From Herbaspirillum sp. ASV7 (GTDB lineage Bacteria > Pseudomonadota > Gammaproteobacteria > Burkholderiales > Burkholderiaceae_D): 64,000 nucleotides of DNA. Below are positions 30,120-40,459 of this stretch, in pieces. Within the stretch, counting starts at the first letter, position 1; the number at the start of each line of letters is the position of its first letter. The stretch lies in contig NZ_JAELUH010000012.1 of the NCBI RefSeq assembly GCF_016429215.1, positions 18,397 through 82,396 on the forward strand. The letters are read 5' to 3'. The position numbers were made by a program, and so were the translations under genes. A model generated the notes under the pieces. It did no database searches, was not told where the DNA came from, and saw nothing but the letters and a program-made list of their open reading frames with translations.

Positions 30120-30180
30120 GATTTTTTCCTTCGATCTTTCAGCCCTGGATGCCGGGCTACAGGTGTTTTGAATGGTTTTA

Positions 30181-30208
30181 ATATGTGGAGGAAAAGCGGA
30201 CTTTCAAG
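30181..30208 (-). promoter_or_regulatory. Sigma-32 heat-shock promoter of dnaK
   Basis: Minus strand: -35 CTTGAAA (30208-30202, perfect), 13-nt spacer, -10 CCACATAT (30188-30181), which differs from CCCCATNT at one position. It lies about 60 bp upstream of the dnaK ATG. Confidence 0.8.
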
Positions 30209-30275
30209 CGCCGGAACCACTTCATGAAGCAAAAATGATGCCTTTTCCTGCTTCCTGCTGCCGACGCCAGTCCCG

Positions 30276-30824
30276 TCACTTTCCCTGGGCTACCGTCACC
30301 AGCGCCGGGCGCAGCAGACGGTCGGAAATCATATAGCCCTTTTGCAGCACGGCCACGACCGTGTTGGGATCTTGCTCGGCCGGCACGGCCGAGACGGCCT
30401 GGTGCTTCATCGGGTCCAGCTTCTCGCCGGCTTGCGGGTTGACTTCCTGCAGCTTGTTCTTCTCGAAGGCCGAGGAGAGTTGCTTCAGGGTCATGTCCAC
30501 GCCTTCCTTGAGCGATTCCAGAGACGCGTTTTCGATCTTCAGGGCCATTTCCAGGCTGTCCTTGACGGCCAGCAGGGATTCGGCAAAGCCTTCGATGGCG
30601 AACTTGTGGGCCTTGGCAATGTCTTCCTGGGCGCGGCGGCGGATGTTCTCGCCTTCGGCACGGGCACGCAGGAAGGCGTCCTGCATTTCGGCGGCCTTGG
30701 CTTCAGCCGCGGCCAGCTTGTCTTCCACGGTCGGCTCGGCGGGCGCTGCCTCGGCGGTAGCGGCCTGGTCGACCGGCGCTTCTTGCTGGGCGGTTTGGGC
30801 TTCCTGTTTTTCCATGTCTTGCAT
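30276..30824 (-). CDS. grpE: Nucleotide exchange factor GrpE
   Basis: A 182-residue GrpE, which releases ADP from DnaK. The acidic, Gln/Ala-rich N-terminus is followed by the long dimer helix ([25 protein letters not shown]) and the C-terminal beta domain with [12 protein letters not shown] and [23 protein letters not shown]. The ATG at 30824 (MQDMEKQ) is used; Met4 at 30815 has equally good ribosome-site spacing. A sigma-32 type promoter lies about 85 bp upstream. Confidence 0.96.
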   Translation of the reverse strand: MQDMEKQEAQTAQQEAPVDQAATAEAAPAEPTVEDKLAAAEAKAAEMQDAFLRARAEGENIRRRAQEDIAKAHKFAIEGFAESLLAVKDSLEMALKIENASLESLKEGVDMTLKQLSSAFEKNKLQEVNPQAGEKLDPMKHQAVSAVPAEQDPNTVVAVLQKGYMISDRLLRPALVTVAQGK

Positions 30825-30906
30825 TCCTGAAATACCTCCAACAAATCAATGAGTTATATGCGTCCAACGGTCAATTTCGCGGCGCCGTCAGCGCAAGATG
30901 CCGCTC

Positions 30907-30934
30907 AAGTAAGGCATGTCCCTGGTTTTTCAAG
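30907..30934 (-). promoter_or_regulatory. Probable sigma-32 promoter of grpE
   Basis: Minus strand: -35 CTTGAAA (30934-30928) is perfect. With the same 13-nt spacer as in dnaK the -10 is CCTTACTT, a weaker match to CCCCATNT. Confidence 0.5.
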
Positions 30935-31104
30935 GGCTTTTTGCCTATTCCTGCCCGTTCAAGTCCAAAATTGTTACGGGCAGTTACAGAAATTACCAGG
31001 CCGGGCTTCAAGTTCACTTCTTCCAGACCTAAAATGAAACGGAGCGCGGCAGTGTGTCCGCCGACTCTCTTCCCCTTGCTTCGTCGTGCCAACGAGGTGA
31101 CATC

Positions 31105-31209
31105 ATGAAACTGCCACTGATTGCAGCCACCATCATCATTGCAGCCTACAGCCTGCTGGCGACCGCCTGGATCAGCTACACCCATCTGGTCGGTGAATAC
31201 GCGCTCTAA
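31105..31209 (+). CDS. Possible 34-residue single-pass membrane peptide
   Basis: An ATG at 31105 with GAGG centred about 8-9 nt upstream opens a 34-codon frame ending TAA at 31207. The product starts MKLPLIAATIIIAAYSLL, continues into TAWISYTHLVGEYAL, and has one hydrophobic helix at about residues 4-24. I do not recognise a family. It sits alone on the plus strand in the 519-bp gap between grpE and hemH. The ribosome site, hydrophobic profile and lack of other content argue for a real gene, but such short frames can occur by chance. Confidence 0.45.
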   Translation: MKLPLIAATIIIAAYSLLATAWISYTHLVGEYAL

Positions 31210-31246
31210 GGCGTAACGCGGGTGTACCACTCCATCGCAATCGTTA

Positions 31247-31306
31247 TCAAAAAAGCATCAAAAAGCCACGGGCAACCCGCTATTCTAGCAGGCCGCGCGT
31301 GGCTTT
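31247..31306 (-). terminator. Probable terminator of hemH
   Basis: Arms AAAGCCACG (31262-31270) and CGTGGCTTT (31298-31306) enclose a 27-nt loop that can fold further. On the minus strand the stem is followed by T-runs at 31261-31247. The large loop makes this less certain than the other terminators. Confidence 0.5.
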
Positions 31307-31343
31307 CCGCCTATGGCGGGCCTGCCAGGCGAATCACATCAAA

Positions 31344-32474
31344 TCAATGATCCATCGCGCCCGATGATCGGGGTGCGCCCAGGGCATTGGCGCGTTCGGC
31401 GCTGATGGCGCACTGCCGCGCCATTTCTTCCCGGGCGGCGGCATTGCTCATGGTCGGCCAGCCGGCCAGATGCTGCTCGACGATCTCGACCATACCTGCA
31501 ATCCAGGCGGGCGCTTCGTTCAGGCAGGGGATGAAATGGAATTGCTGGCCACCCGCATGCAGGAACTCGGCCTTGGCTTCCATGGCGATCTCTTCCAGCG
31601 TTTCCAGGCAATCGCTGGTAAAGCCGGGGCACATCACGTCGACCCGGCCCACGCCCTGCCGGGCCAGTTCCTGCAGGGTGGGCGCGGTATAGGGTTGCAA
31701 CCACTCGGCCTTGCCAAAGCGCGACTGGAAGGTGACCAGATATTGCTCCTCCGACAGCCCCAGCGATTGCGCCAGCAGGCGTGCGGTCTTGTAGCACTCG
31801 CAGTGGTAGGGATCGCCCAGCAGCAGGGTGCGCTTGGGCACGCCGTGGAAACTCATGACCAGCTTGTCCGGGCGACCGTTGATATCCCAATGGTCGAGCA
31901 CCGACTGGCGCAGCGCCTGGATATAGCCGTCCTGGTCGTGATAGTTGCGGATCAGGCGCAGCTCGGGGATGTTGCGCACCACGCGGTAATGGTCGAACAC
32001 CGCATCGAAGATGGAAGCCGTGGTGGTCCCCGAATACTGCGGATAGGCCGGCAGCACCAGGATGCGCGTGCAGCCCTGCTCCTTCAAGCGGTCCAGCACC
32101 TCATTGACCGACGGGGAGCCATAGCGCATGGCGTACTCCACCCTCAATTGATGATGGCCGCGCGCAGCCAGCTGCGCGCCCAGCGCCACCGCCTGGCGCG
32201 CGGTATGCACGCGCAAGGGCGAGCCCTGCTCGGTCCAGATGCTGGCGTACTTTTCGGCTGACTTGCCGGAGCGAAACGGCAGGATGATGCCGTTGAGGAT
32301 GAACCACCACAGCAAGCGCGGGATTTCCACCACGCGCGGATCGGACAGGAACTGCTTCAGGTAGCGGCGCAGGGAGCGCGCATCGGGCGCGTCCGGGGTG
32401 CCCAGGTTGACCAGCACCACGGCCGTGGAGGCCATGCTGCCGTGGGTGTAGGGAGGTTCTTTGCGAAAGGCCAT
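31344..32474 (-). CDS. hemH: Ferrochelatase
   Basis: A 376-residue ferrochelatase, inserting Fe2+ into protoporphyrin IX as the last step of haem synthesis. Conserved stretches: [12 protein letters not shown] near the N-terminus, [17 protein letters not shown], the active-site His in [26 protein letters not shown], and [17 protein letters not shown]. The ATG at 32474 ([12 protein letters not shown]) is chosen; the upstream open frame runs into recN and is not conserved. It lies 32 bp downstream of recN in the same direction. Confidence 0.96.
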   Translation of the reverse strand: MAFRKEPPYTHGSMASTAVVLVNLGTPDAPDARSLRRYLKQFLSDPRVVEIPRLLWWFILNGIILPFRSGKSAEKYASIWTEQGSPLRVHTARQAVALGAQLAARGHHQLRVEYAMRYGSPSVNEVLDRLKEQGCTRILVLPAYPQYSGTTTASIFDAVFDHYRVVRNIPELRLIRNYHDQDGYIQALRQSVLDHWDINGRPDKLVMSFHGVPKRTLLLGDPYHCECYKTARLLAQSLGLSEEQYLVTFQSRFGKAEWLQPYTAPTLQELARQGVGRVDVMCPGFTSDCLETLEEIAMEAKAEFLHAGGQQFHFIPCLNEAPAWIAGMVEIVEQHLAGWPTMSNAAAREEMARQCAISAERANALGAPRSSGAMDH

Positions 32475-32506
32475 CGGGTATCCAGGTTCGTGTCTTGCAA
32501 TGCGGA

Positions 32507-34153
32507 TCAGGACGCCAGCAGCTCGCGCGCATGCTTCCGCGTGGTCGCGGTGATTTCCAGCCCACCCAGCATGCGGGCGATTTCTTCCACGCGCGCCTTG
32601 GCGTCCAGGCCGTCGATATCGGAGAGGGTCTTGCCGTCTTCGCTGCGCTTCTTGACCTGATAGTGCTGGTTGGCCTGGCTGGCCACCTGCGGCAGGTGGG
32701 TCACGCACAGCACCTGGCGCTCCTGGCCCAGCCGCTTCAGCAGGCGCCCCACCACTTCGGCGACGGCGCCGCCGATACCGCTGTCGACTTCGTCGAAGAT
32801 CAGCGTGGGAACGCTGGTGGCAGCCGAGGCAATCACCGAGATGGCCAGCGAGATGCGCGCCAGCTCGCCGCCCGAAGCGACCTTGGCCAGCGCGCGCGGC
32901 GCCACGCCGGCGTGGCCGGCCACCAGGAACTCGACCTGCTCCAGCCCGTAGGCTGCCGGCTCGCCCTCGTTGAGCGCGATCTGGAAACGGCCACCGGCCA
33001 TCGACAGGTCCTGCATGGCGGCGGTGACAGCTTCGCCCAAGGCCACGGCTGCCTTGGCACGCGCCTTGGAGAGTTTCTGCGCCAGGGCCAGGTAGGCGTT
33101 CTTGAGCTTGTCTTCCTGGGCGCGCAGGGCGTCCAGGTCGCTGGCGTCGGCCAGCTGTTTCAATTGTTCGGAGAGCTTGCGGTATTCCTCGGGCAGTTCA
33201 TCGGGCTGTACGTGGAATTTGCGGGCGGTCGAGTGGATGGCCTCGAGACGCTCTTCCACTTCCTGCAAGCGCGCCGGATCGAGTTCGACCCGGCCCAGGT
33301 AATCATTCAAGGCATAGACCGCTTCCTGCAGCTGGATCTGGGCCGGCTCCAGGGAGTCGAGCACGGGCTTCAAGGCCGTATCGACATCGACCAGCTTGGA
33401 GAGTTTTTGCGTGATCGAGGACAGCTGCGAGAGGATCGGCGACTCCGATTCCGAAATCGCACCCAGCGCTTCCTGGGCGCCGCCGATCAGCGCGGCCGCG
33501 TGCGACAGGCGGCTGTGTTCGACGCTGATCTCGGCCCATTCGCCGGGCTTGACGGCCAGCTTGTGCAACTCGGCCACCTGCCATTCGAGGCGCTCGCGCT
33601 CCAGCAGCACGTTACGCGCATCCTGCTCGAACTGCTCACGCTGGCGCGCCAGCGCACGCCAGGTCTTGTAGGCCGCAGCGACCTCGCGCGCCTGCTCCAG
33701 CAGGCCGGCCTGGCTATCGAGCAACTCGCGCTGGGCCTCGCTCTTCATCAGCGACTGGTGGGCGTGCTGGCCGTGGATATCGACCAGCATCTCGCCCACT
33801 TCGCGCAATTGTGCGGCGGTAGCGGCACTGCCATTGATGTAGGCCTTGCTGCGTCCGGCATTGTCGATGACCCGACGCAGCAATACGCCGCCGTGCTCGT
33901 CGGCGAATTCGTGTTCTTCCAGCCAGGCCTGGACCTCGGCAGTGGCCGTGAAGTCGGCGCTGACATCGGCCCGCGCCGCGCCCTCGCGCACCACGCTGGG
34001 ATCGCCCCGCCCGCCCAGGGTCAGCGCCAGGGCATCGATCAGGATGGATTTGCCGGCACCGGTCTCGCCGGTGAAGACGGAAAACCCGCGAGCAAATTCG
34101 ATCTCGATGGCATCGACAATCACGAAGTCGCGGATCGTTAGGGTACGCAGCAT
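32507..34153 (-). CDS. recN: DNA repair protein RecN
   Basis: A 548-residue SMC-like ATPase acting at DNA double-strand breaks. Walker A is [14 protein letters not shown] near residue 34. Two long coiled-coil segments flank the middle of the protein. The ABC signature [14 protein letters not shown] and Walker [14 protein letters not shown] are near the C-terminus, followed by [12 protein letters not shown]. Length is normal. It lies between nadK and hemH on the minus strand, the usual arrangement near the heat-shock genes. Confidence 0.96.
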   Translation of the reverse strand: MLRTLTIRDFVIVDAIEIEFARGFSVFTGETGAGKSILIDALALTLGGRGDPSVVREGAARADVSADFTATAEVQAWLEEHEFADEHGGVLLRRVIDNAGRSKAYINGSAATAAQLREVGEMLVDIHGQHAHQSLMKSEAQRELLDSQAGLLEQAREVAAAYKTWRALARQREQFEQDARNVLLERERLEWQVAELHKLAVKPGEWAEISVEHSRLSHAAALIGGAQEALGAISESESPILSQLSSITQKLSKLVDVDTALKPVLDSLEPAQIQLQEAVYALNDYLGRVELDPARLQEVEERLEAIHSTARKFHVQPDELPEEYRKLSEQLKQLADASDLDALRAQEDKLKNAYLALAQKLSKARAKAAVALGEAVTAAMQDLSMAGGRFQIALNEGEPAAYGLEQVEFLVAGHAGVAPRALAKVASGGELARISLAISVIASAATSVPTLIFDEVDSGIGGAVAEVVGRLLKRLGQERQVLCVTHLPQVASQANQHYQVKKRSEDGKTLSDIDGLDAKARVEEIARMLGGLEITATTRKHARELLAS

Positions 34154-34221
34154 GGTGGTCTCGGAACGGGTTGGTCGAACGGGCCGGTATTCTGATGCAG
34201 GCCGGCGTGCGCCGGCCGCGC

Positions 34222-35139
34222 TTATTGTAGCCGGCCTTCTATCGAAGGATATTCATTCCAGTGCAGCTTCTCGCGCAGGGTGTCGAAATAGCTCCAGCCC
34301 TCGGGATGCAGGAAGGTGATCTTGTGGGCCGAGCGGCGGATCACGATACGGTCGCCGTGCAGCACGCTGGTCAGGGATTGCATGTCGAAGTTGGCGCTGA
34401 CCTCGCGACCGGAGACCACCTGGATGACGATCTCGCAGGAGTCCGACAGCGTGATGGGGCGATTGGACAAGGAATGCGGCGAAATCGGCACCATCACGAT
34501 GCCATGCAGGCTGGGATGCAGGATGGGGCCGCCGGCCGACAGCGCGTAAGCGGTGGAGCCGGTGGGGGTGGCGACGATCAGGCCGTCAGAGCGCTGGTTG
34601 TACATGAAGCGGCCATCGACCTCGACCCGCAGCTCGACCATGCCGGAGGTGGAGCCGCGCGCTACCACCACGTCGTTCAGGGCCAGGGCGCGGAAGATCT
34701 CGCCGCCCTCGCGATAGACCCGCGCCTCCAGCAGTGAGCGCGACTCGGCTTCGACCTTGCCTTCCAGCATTTCGCCCAGAGCCGGTATCATGCGGTCTTG
34801 CGCGATGTCGGTGATGAAGCCCAGGCGCCCCTGGTTGATGCCGATCAGCGGTACGTTATAGGGGGCGAGCTGACGCGCGATGCCCAGCATGGTGCCGTCA
34901 CCGCCGATGACGATGGCCACATCGGCATGCTGGCCGATCTGCTCGGGCGTCATGCTGTCATACCCTTGCAGCGCGATGTTGGCGGCAGTCTCGGTTTCGA
35001 AGACCACGGTGTGTCCGTGCGACTCCAGGAACACGGCGATATCCGACAGTATCTGGGCAATGCCGACGGCCTGGAACTTGCCGACGATGGCGACGGTTTT
35101 GGGTACGGCTGCCTGAACGGGTAATTTGATGGGCCACAT
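34222..35139 (-). CDS. nadK: NAD kinase
   Basis: A 305-residue NAD kinase producing NADP. Motifs: the ATP/NAD-binding GGDGTMLG near residue 75, [11 protein letters not shown], and [25 protein letters not shown]. The ATG at 35139 (MWPIKLPVQ) is used; its ribosome site is weak. It is divergent from the HAD hydrolase gene (36 bp between starts) and 68 bp upstream of recN. Confidence 0.95.
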   Translation of the reverse strand: MWPIKLPVQAAVPKTVAIVGKFQAVGIAQILSDIAVFLESHGHTVVFETETAANIALQGYDSMTPEQIGQHADVAIVIGGDGTMLGIARQLAPYNVPLIGINQGRLGFITDIAQDRMIPALGEMLEGKVEAESRSLLEARVYREGGEIFRALALNDVVVARGSTSGMVELRVEVDGRFMYNQRSDGLIVATPTGSTAYALSAGGPILHPSLHGIVMVPISPHSLSNRPITLSDSCEIVIQVVSGREVSANFDMQSLTSVLHGDRIVIRRSAHKITFLHPEGWSYFDTLREKLHWNEYPSIEGRLQ

Positions 35140-35175
35140 GCTGCGGATTAGACCATAATTTGAGATGACTTTGTA

Positions 35176-35913
35176 ATGAAACCACCCGCTTCTCCCCCGT
35201 CCAACGAGCCGCATCCGCCGGCCAGAGCGCCCATCGAGGCGGTGCTGTTCGACCTCGACGATACCCTCTGGGCCATCGAACCGGTGCTGCTGCGCGCCGA
35301 AGGCCTGCTCTACGACTGGCTGCGCCAGCACGCCCCGCGCGTGGCCGCCGCCCACACCATCGCCAGCCTGCGCGAGCGCCGCATGGCCTTGCTCAAGTCC
35401 GATCCGGCCTTGCGCATCGATCTCTGGAAGCTGCGCCATACCGCCTTGAGCCAGGTCTTGCGCGAGCACGGCGAAGACCTGGCCCTGGTGGAGCCGGCCA
35501 TGGCCCTGTTCTCGGAGGCCCGCAGTACGGTGACGCTGTTCGATGACGTCGAACCGGGCCTGCTGCGCCTGAAAGACAAGCTGGCCCTGGGCTCGGTCTC
35601 CAACGGCTTTGCCGACCTGGAGCGCATCGGCCTGGCGGGGCACTTCGGCGTTTCCATCGCCGCCCACCGCTTCGGCACGGCCAAGCCCGACCCGGCCATC
35701 TTCCACGCCGCCTGCGCCGCCTTGCAGGTGGCGCCGGGCGCGACCGTCTATGTCGGCGACGATCCGCTGCTCGATGTCCAGGGGGCCCGCCAGGCCGGCC
35801 TGCGGGCGGTCTGGATGAACCGTTTCGACCGTACCCTGCCCGAAGGCATCGTGGCCGACGCCATCTGCCGGGACCTGCATGAACTGCACGACTGGCTGCA
35901 CGCGCAGGGATGA
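35176..35913 (+). CDS. HAD-superfamily hydrolase
   Basis: A 245-residue HAD hydrolase of subclass I. Motif I is [11 protein letters not shown] (nucleophile in FDLDDT), motif [12 protein letters not shown], motif III Lys in FGTAKPDP, and motif [15 protein letters not shown] helical cap lies between motifs I and II. Such proteins hydrolyse small phosphate esters, and the substrate cannot be assigned. It is divergent from nadK and 72 bp upstream of hrcA. Confidence 0.88.
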   Translation: MKPPASPPSNEPHPPARAPIEAVLFDLDDTLWAIEPVLLRAEGLLYDWLRQHAPRVAAAHTIASLRERRMALLKSDPALRIDLWKLRHTALSQVLREHGEDLALVEPAMALFSEARSTVTLFDDVEPGLLRLKDKLALGSVSNGFADLERIGLAGHFGVSIAAHRFGTAKPDPAIFHAACAALQVAPGATVYVGDDPLLDVQGARQAGLRAVWMNRFDRTLPEGIVADAICRDLHELHDWLHAQG

Positions 35914-35985
35914 TGAAGGGGATAAATCAAGCGCTGCGTCACGCCGCTGTCACCATTTGCCGGATATGCCGCTAGAATATGCACC

Positions 35986-37011
35986 ATGCAACTCGATAAC
36001 CGCGCCCGCACACTCCTGAAGGCCCTGGTCGAACGGTACATCGCCGACGGCCAGCCGGTGGGCTCGCGCGCGCTGTCGAAACTGTCGGGCCTGGAACTGT
36101 CGCCGGCGACCATCCGCAACATCATGGCCGACCTCGAAGAGATGGGCTTCGTGACCAGTCCGCACACCTCGGCCGGGCGCGTACCGACGCCGCGCGGCTA
36201 CCGCATGTTCGTCGATACCCTGCTGACGGTGGAGGCGATCGACGAGAGCGCCCTGGAAGGTCGCCTGCAGCCGCGCCTGCAGAATGCCTCGCCGCAGAAG
36301 ATCATCACCAACGCCGCCCAGGTGCTGTCGTCGCTGTCGCAGTTCGCCGGGGTGGTCATGACGCCGCGGCGCGAATCGGCGTTCCAGCAGATCGAATTCC
36401 TGCGACTGTCGGAAAAGCGCATCCTGCTGGTGATCGTCGACCAGGGCGGCGACGTGCAGAACCGCATGCTGCTCACCGAAGTCGACTACACCCCCAGCCA
36501 GCTGACCCAGGCCGCCAACTACATCAACCAGCACTACGCCGGCCAGTCCTTCGACCAGGTCAGGCTGCGCCTGCAGGGTGAATTGCGCCAGCTGCGCGAC
36601 GACATGACCGCGCTCATGCAGGCGGCCGTGGAAGCCGGCAGCGACGCCATGAGCGAAGAGGCCGACAACAACGTGGTCATCTCCGGCGAACGCAACCTGC
36701 TGTCGGTGACCGACCTGTCCTCGAACATGAATTCGCTGCGTCAGCTCTTCGACATGTTCGAGCAGAAGACCGGCCTGCTGCAATTGCTGGACGTCTCCAG
36801 CAAGGCCACCGGCGTGCAGATCTTCATCGGCGGCGAATCGCAGCTGGTGCCGATGGATGACATGAGCATCGTCACCGCCCCCTACGAGGTCAACGGCCGC
36901 ATCGTCGGTACCCTGGGCGTGATCGGCCCCACCCGCATGGCCTACGAGCGCGTCATCCCCATCGTCGACATCACCGCCAAGCTGCTCTCCAGCGCCCTGA
37001 GCCAGCACTGA
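35986..37011 (+). CDS. hrcA: Heat-inducible transcription repressor HrcA
   Basis: A 341-residue HrcA. The N-terminal winged helix has [20 protein letters not shown] and [20 protein letters not shown], followed by [15 protein letters not shown]. The remainder is the GAF-like dimerisation domain ending in [16 protein letters not shown]. HrcA binds the CIRCE inverted repeat, usually upstream of groESL; no CIRCE-like repeat is seen in the intergenic regions of this window, including those of grpE, dnaK and hrcA. A strong bidirectional terminator follows. Confidence 0.96.
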   Translation: MQLDNRARTLLKALVERYIADGQPVGSRALSKLSGLELSPATIRNIMADLEEMGFVTSPHTSAGRVPTPRGYRMFVDTLLTVEAIDESALEGRLQPRLQNASPQKIITNAAQVLSSLSQFAGVVMTPRRESAFQQIEFLRLSEKRILLVIVDQGGDVQNRMLLTEVDYTPSQLTQAANYINQHYAGQSFDQVRLRLQGELRQLRDDMTALMQAAVEAGSDAMSEEADNNVVISGERNLLSVTDLSSNMNSLRQLFDMFEQKTGLLQLLDVSSKATGVQIFIGGESQLVPMDDMSIVTAPYEVNGRIVGTLGVIGPTRMAYERVIPIVDITAKLLSSALSQH

Positions 37012-37048
37012 CTGCGATCACGGCGTCATATCGCCATTGCCGGAATGC

Positions 37049-37086
37049 AAAAAAAGCCACGTGTTAAACCACGTGGCTTTTTCTTT
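37049..37086. terminator. Bidirectional terminator between hrcA and fur
   Basis: AAAAAGCCACGTG (37051-37063), loop TTAAAC, CACGTGGCTTTTT (37070-37082): a perfect 13-bp stem with A/T runs on both sides, serving convergent genes. Confidence 0.92.
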
Positions 37087-37133
37087 GCAAAGGATTGCCT
37101 GCGTAAAACCGGGCAATCCCGGCGCGCTTACGC

Positions 37134-37559
37134 TTACTTCTTCAGCTTCTTGCAGTTCTTGCAATGCCCGTACAGGGCCAGCGCGTGGTCGGCGATCTCG
37201 AAACCGTGTTCCTGGGCGATCTTGAGCTGGCGCTTCTCGATCTCGGCATCGAAGAACTCCTCGACCTTGCCGCAATCCAGGCAGACCAGGTGGTCGTGGT
37301 GCGACCCTTCGTTGAGCTCGAAGACGGCCTTGCCGGTCTCGAAGTGATTGCGCTGGAGCAGGCCGGCCTGCTCGAACTGGGTCAGCACGCGGTAGACGGT
37401 GGCCAGGCCCACGTCGAGATTGTCGGAGAGCAACTGTTTATAGACGTCTTCGGCGCTCAGGTGGCGCACGGAAGTGTTCTGGAAGATCTCAAGGATCTTC
37501 AGGCGAGGCAGCGTAGCCTTCAGGCCGCTGGCCTTGAGTTCGGATGGATTGTTGGGCAT
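37134..37559 (-). CDS. fur: Ferric uptake regulator
   Basis: A 141-residue Fur. The winged-helix domain ([26 protein letters not shown]) is followed by the metal-binding and dimer domain with [17 protein letters not shown] and a second Cys pair in [11 protein letters not shown]. It represses iron uptake when bound to Fe2+. It is divergent from bamE, the standard arrangement in Betaproteobacteria. I see no clear Fur box in the 196-bp intergenic region. Confidence 0.96.
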   Translation of the reverse strand: MPNNPSELKASGLKATLPRLKILEIFQNTSVRHLSAEDVYKQLLSDNLDVGLATVYRVLTQFEQAGLLQRNHFETGKAVFELNEGSHHDHLVCLDCGKVEEFFDAEIEKRQLKIAQEHGFEIADHALALYGHCKNCKKLKK

Positions 37560-37755
37560 GGTAGCGTGGGTTTCGGGGTTTTACTGGTCTTGAACGGACA
37601 TGCGCCAGCCGGGGAGAAAGCGCCTGGGGAGGCCACGGGCGAAGGGTGTGGAGAATGCCTTTTGCGCCCGGAACGCACTCATGCCTATTTAAGAAGTAAG
37701 TTCTAGCTTATCATATAGTGCTTTAGGCTCATGGCTCAACCCGGTTGAAATCTTT

Positions 37756-38313
37756 ATGCGCATGCTTTCCCGAATGAAGTCCCGTCATCCCTCCGCCGCA
37801 ATCGGCCTCTTGGCCGCCCTGGCCTTGTCGCTGGCCGGCTGCTCCTCGACCAAGGAGCCCAGCCAGACCGCCCAGGCTGCTCCGGCCGACATGTCGGGCG
37901 TGAAGGTATCCGGCAAGAGCAATAGCCTGTTCGGCTTCCTCAAGCCCTACCGCATCGATATCCAGCAGGGCAACTTCGTCTCCAAGGAGATGGTGGCGCA
38001 ACTGCGTCCGGGCCTGACCCGCGACCAGGTCCGCTTCGTGCTGGGCACGCCGCTGCTGACCGACATGTTCCACTCCAACCGCTGGGACTACGATTTCCGC
38101 CTGGCCAAGGGCAGTGGCGAGATCATGACCAGCCGCGTCTCGGTCTTCTTCAAGGACGACCTGCTGGAACACGTCGAAGGCGGCGAGAACCTGCCCACCG
38201 AGAGCGAATACCTGACCCTGATCACCAATTCCAAGGTCGGTGCCAAGCCTGAGCTGAGCGATACCGAGATCCACCAGGCCTCGCCGGTGGCGCCCTCTTC
38301 TGCCACCAAGTAA
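37756..38313 (+). CDS. bamE: Outer-membrane assembly lipoprotein BamE (SmpA/OmlA)
   Basis: A 185-residue lipoprotein. The signal peptide ends in the lipobox LAGCSS (Cys near residue 29). The SmpA/OmlA domain is recognisable by [34 protein letters not shown] and NRWDYDFRL. BamE stabilises the BAM complex that inserts outer-membrane beta-barrels. The C-terminal 40 residues are an extension relative to enterobacterial BamE. It is divergent from fur and 13 bp before dapB. Confidence 0.92.
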   Translation: MRMLSRMKSRHPSAAIGLLAALALSLAGCSSTKEPSQTAQAAPADMSGVKVSGKSNSLFGFLKPYRIDIQQGNFVSKEMVAQLRPGLTRDQVRFVLGTPLLTDMFHSNRWDYDFRLAKGSGEIMTSRVSVFFKDDLLEHVEGGENLPTESEYLTLITNSKVGAKPELSDTEIHQASPVAPSSATK

Positions 38314-38326
38314 TTCCGAGTTTTCC

Positions 38327-39133
38327 ATGACTGCATTGAATATCGCGGTAGCCGGCGCCTCCGGGCGCATGGGCCGCATGCTGATCGAAGCCATCCTCAA
38401 CGCCGACGACCTCAAGCTCGCCGGTGCCCTCGATACCCCCAGCTCGCCGGCCATCGGCACCGATGCCGGCCTGTTCCTGGGCAGGACCACCGGTGTGATC
38501 ATCGAGTCCGACCTGGCAAAAGGCCTGGCCCAGGCCGATGTGCTGATCGACTTCACCCGTCCCGAAGGCACGCTCAAGCACCTCGAATACTGCGCCGCCC
38601 ATGGCGTGAAGGTCGTCATCGGCACCACCGGCTTCGAAGCCGAGGGCAAGGCCGCCATCGCCGAATTCGCCAGGAAGACCGCCATCATGGCCGCCCCCAA
38701 CATGAGCGTGGGCGTGAACGTGACCCTGAAGCTGCTGGAGCTGGCCGCCAAGAATTTCTCGCACGGCTACGACATCGAGATCATCGAGGCACACCATCGT
38801 CACAAGGTCGATGCCCCCTCCGGCACCGCCCTGAAGATGGGTGAAGTCATCGCCGATGCGCTGGGCAAGAAGCTCGACGATGTCGCCGTCTACGCCCGCG
38901 AGGGTGTCACCGGGGAACGCGATCCGTCCTCGATCGGTTTTGCCACCGTGCGCGGCGGTGACATCATCGGCGACCACACGGTCCTCTTTGCCGGCATCGG
39001 CGAGCGCATCGAGATCTCGCACAAGTCCTCCAGCCGCGTCTCCTACGCCATGGGCAGCCTGCGTGCCGCACGCTTCCTGGCCGACAAGGCAACGGGCCTG
39101 TACGACATGCAGGACGTGCTGGGCTTCAAGTAA
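38327..39133 (+). CDS. dapB: 4-hydroxy-tetrahydrodipicolinate reductase
   Basis: A 268-residue DapB of the lysine/meso-diaminopimelate pathway. The N-terminal nucleotide-binding motif is [12 protein letters not shown]. The substrate-binding loop [18 protein letters not shown] contains the catalytic His pair and Lys. [19 protein letters not shown] is also conserved. It is 13 bp downstream of bamE and probably co-transcribed. Confidence 0.97.
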   Translation: MTALNIAVAGASGRMGRMLIEAILNADDLKLAGALDTPSSPAIGTDAGLFLGRTTGVIIESDLAKGLAQADVLIDFTRPEGTLKHLEYCAAHGVKVVIGTTGFEAEGKAAIAEFARKTAIMAAPNMSVGVNVTLKLLELAAKNFSHGYDIEIIEAHHRHKVDAPSGTALKMGEVIADALGKKLDDVAVYAREGVTGERDPSSIGFATVRGGDIIGDHTVLFAGIGERIEISHKSSSRVSYAMGSLRAARFLADKATGLYDMQDVLGFK

Positions 39134-39268
39134 GCCCCTCTGCCGTCCCGCCACGAGATCCGCTGCCGCGCCTTCCAGGTCCGGCAGCGAATTTTTTTGG
39201 TAGACCTCCGTCCTATATTGACTGACCGCCGGGCACTTGCGCACGGCCCTTGAACGAAAGAACGCACC

Positions 39269-39964
39269 ATGGAATCGAATGTTGGTTTTGCCCACTACTG
39301 GGCGCAGGGTGATGCCATTTCCCACTCCGTCGCCTACCTGCTGCTGATCATGTCCATCGCCAGCTGGTTCTACATCCTCTCCAAGGCCTGGGCGGCCTGG
39401 CGCATCCGCCGTGGCAGCAATGCCCTGGAACAGTTCTGGCAGGCGCCCACGTTGGCCGACGCCACCGCCGCCATGCAGCAGCTCGATAGCGAACAGATCT
39501 ACACCCCCATGGCCGAGCGCGCCGCCGAGGCCGCTGACATCGGCACCCGCCAGCAGGGGATGCCCTCGCTGAACGCGGCCACCGATCAGGGCGAGCTGAT
39601 CACCCGCACCCTGCGCCGTGAAATCAATCGCGTCTCGGCGCGCCTGGAACGCGGCCTGACGCTGCTGGCCTCGGTGGGATCGACGGCCCCCTTCGTGGGC
39701 CTGTTCGGTACCGTCTGGGGCATCTACCACGCGCTGGCGGCAGTGTCCTCCAGCGGTACGGTGCAGATCGACAAGGTGGCCGGCCCCGTGGGCGAAGCCC
39801 TGATCATGACCGCGCTGGGCCTGGTGGTGGCGATCCCCGCCGTACTGGCCTACAACGCCTTCACCCGCATCAACCGCGTGGTGCTGGCCGAGCTGGACGG
39901 CTTCGCCCATGACCTGCATGCCTATCTCACCACCGGCGAACGCGTCGGCGGCATGCGCAAGTAA
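39269..39964 (+). CDS. MotA/TolQ/ExbB family proton-channel protein
   Basis: A 231-residue inner-membrane protein with three predicted membrane helices (about residues 19-40, 130-155 and 170-195). The conserved core LLASVGSTAPFVGLFGTVWGIYHAL and ALIMTALGLVVAIPAVLAYN belongs to ExbB/TolQ. With the ExbD/TolR-like partner 28 bp downstream it would form a proton-driven motor. No TonB or TolA is adjacent, so the energised process is unknown. ExbB is more likely than TolQ because no tol-pal genes are present. Confidence 0.9.
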   Translation: MESNVGFAHYWAQGDAISHSVAYLLLIMSIASWFYILSKAWAAWRIRRGSNALEQFWQAPTLADATAAMQQLDSEQIYTPMAERAAEAADIGTRQQGMPSLNAATDQGELITRTLRREINRVSARLERGLTLLASVGSTAPFVGLFGTVWGIYHALAAVSSSGTVQIDKVAGPVGEALIMTALGLVVAIPAVLAYNAFTRINRVVLAELDGFAHDLHAYLTTGERVGGMRK

Positions 39965-39991
39965 TCCCTTGGTCACCCACAGGAGGCAAGC

Positions 39992-40423
39992 ATGAGTTTC
40001 GGCGGATTCAACGACAACCAGAACTCGGCCCCGATGGCCGACATCAACGTCACCCCCATGGTGGACGTGATGCTGGTGCTGCTGGTGATCTTCATCATCG
40101 CAGCGCCCATGTTCACCCACGCGATCAAGCTGGACCTGCCCACGGCACAGTCGGCACCCGCCCCGGAAAAACCGGAGACCATCACGCTGGGCATCGACGC
40201 GGCCGGCAAGCTGTACTGGAACGACCAGCAGGTCAGCAGCGACGAGCTTGATGCCCGCCTGGCGGCGGCCTCCAGCAAGCAACCGCAACCTGAGCTGCAA
40301 TTGCGCGCCGACAAGTCGACCCGCTACCAGACCATCGCCGAGGTGATGGCGGCGGCCCAAGGAGCGGGCATGACCAAGCTGGGCTTCGTCACTGACCCGC
40401 GCGCGCAGGCCAAGGCCAAGTAA
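39992..40423 (+). CDS. ExbD/TolR family protein
   Basis: A 143-residue partner of the preceding channel protein. One N-terminal membrane helix carries the essential proton-carrying Asp in MVDVMLVLLVIFIIAAPM. A periplasmic domain follows (about residues 45-140), with LQLRADKSTRYQTIAEVMAAAQ. Together with the ExbB-like protein it transduces proton-motive force to the cell envelope. No third component is encoded nearby. Confidence 0.9.
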   Translation: MSFGGFNDNQNSAPMADINVTPMVDVMLVLLVIFIIAAPMFTHAIKLDLPTAQSAPAPEKPETITLGIDAAGKLYWNDQQVSSDELDARLAAASSKQPQPELQLRADKSTRYQTIAEVMAAAQGAGMTKLGFVTDPRAQAKAK

Positions 40424-40459
40424 TCAGGCAATTCATCAGCAAAGAAGAGAGGCGCATCC

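Noticed and set aside
37560..37755. Fur box in the fur/bamE intergenic region
   Set aside because: The A/T-rich part does not resemble GATAATGATAATCATTATC closely enough.
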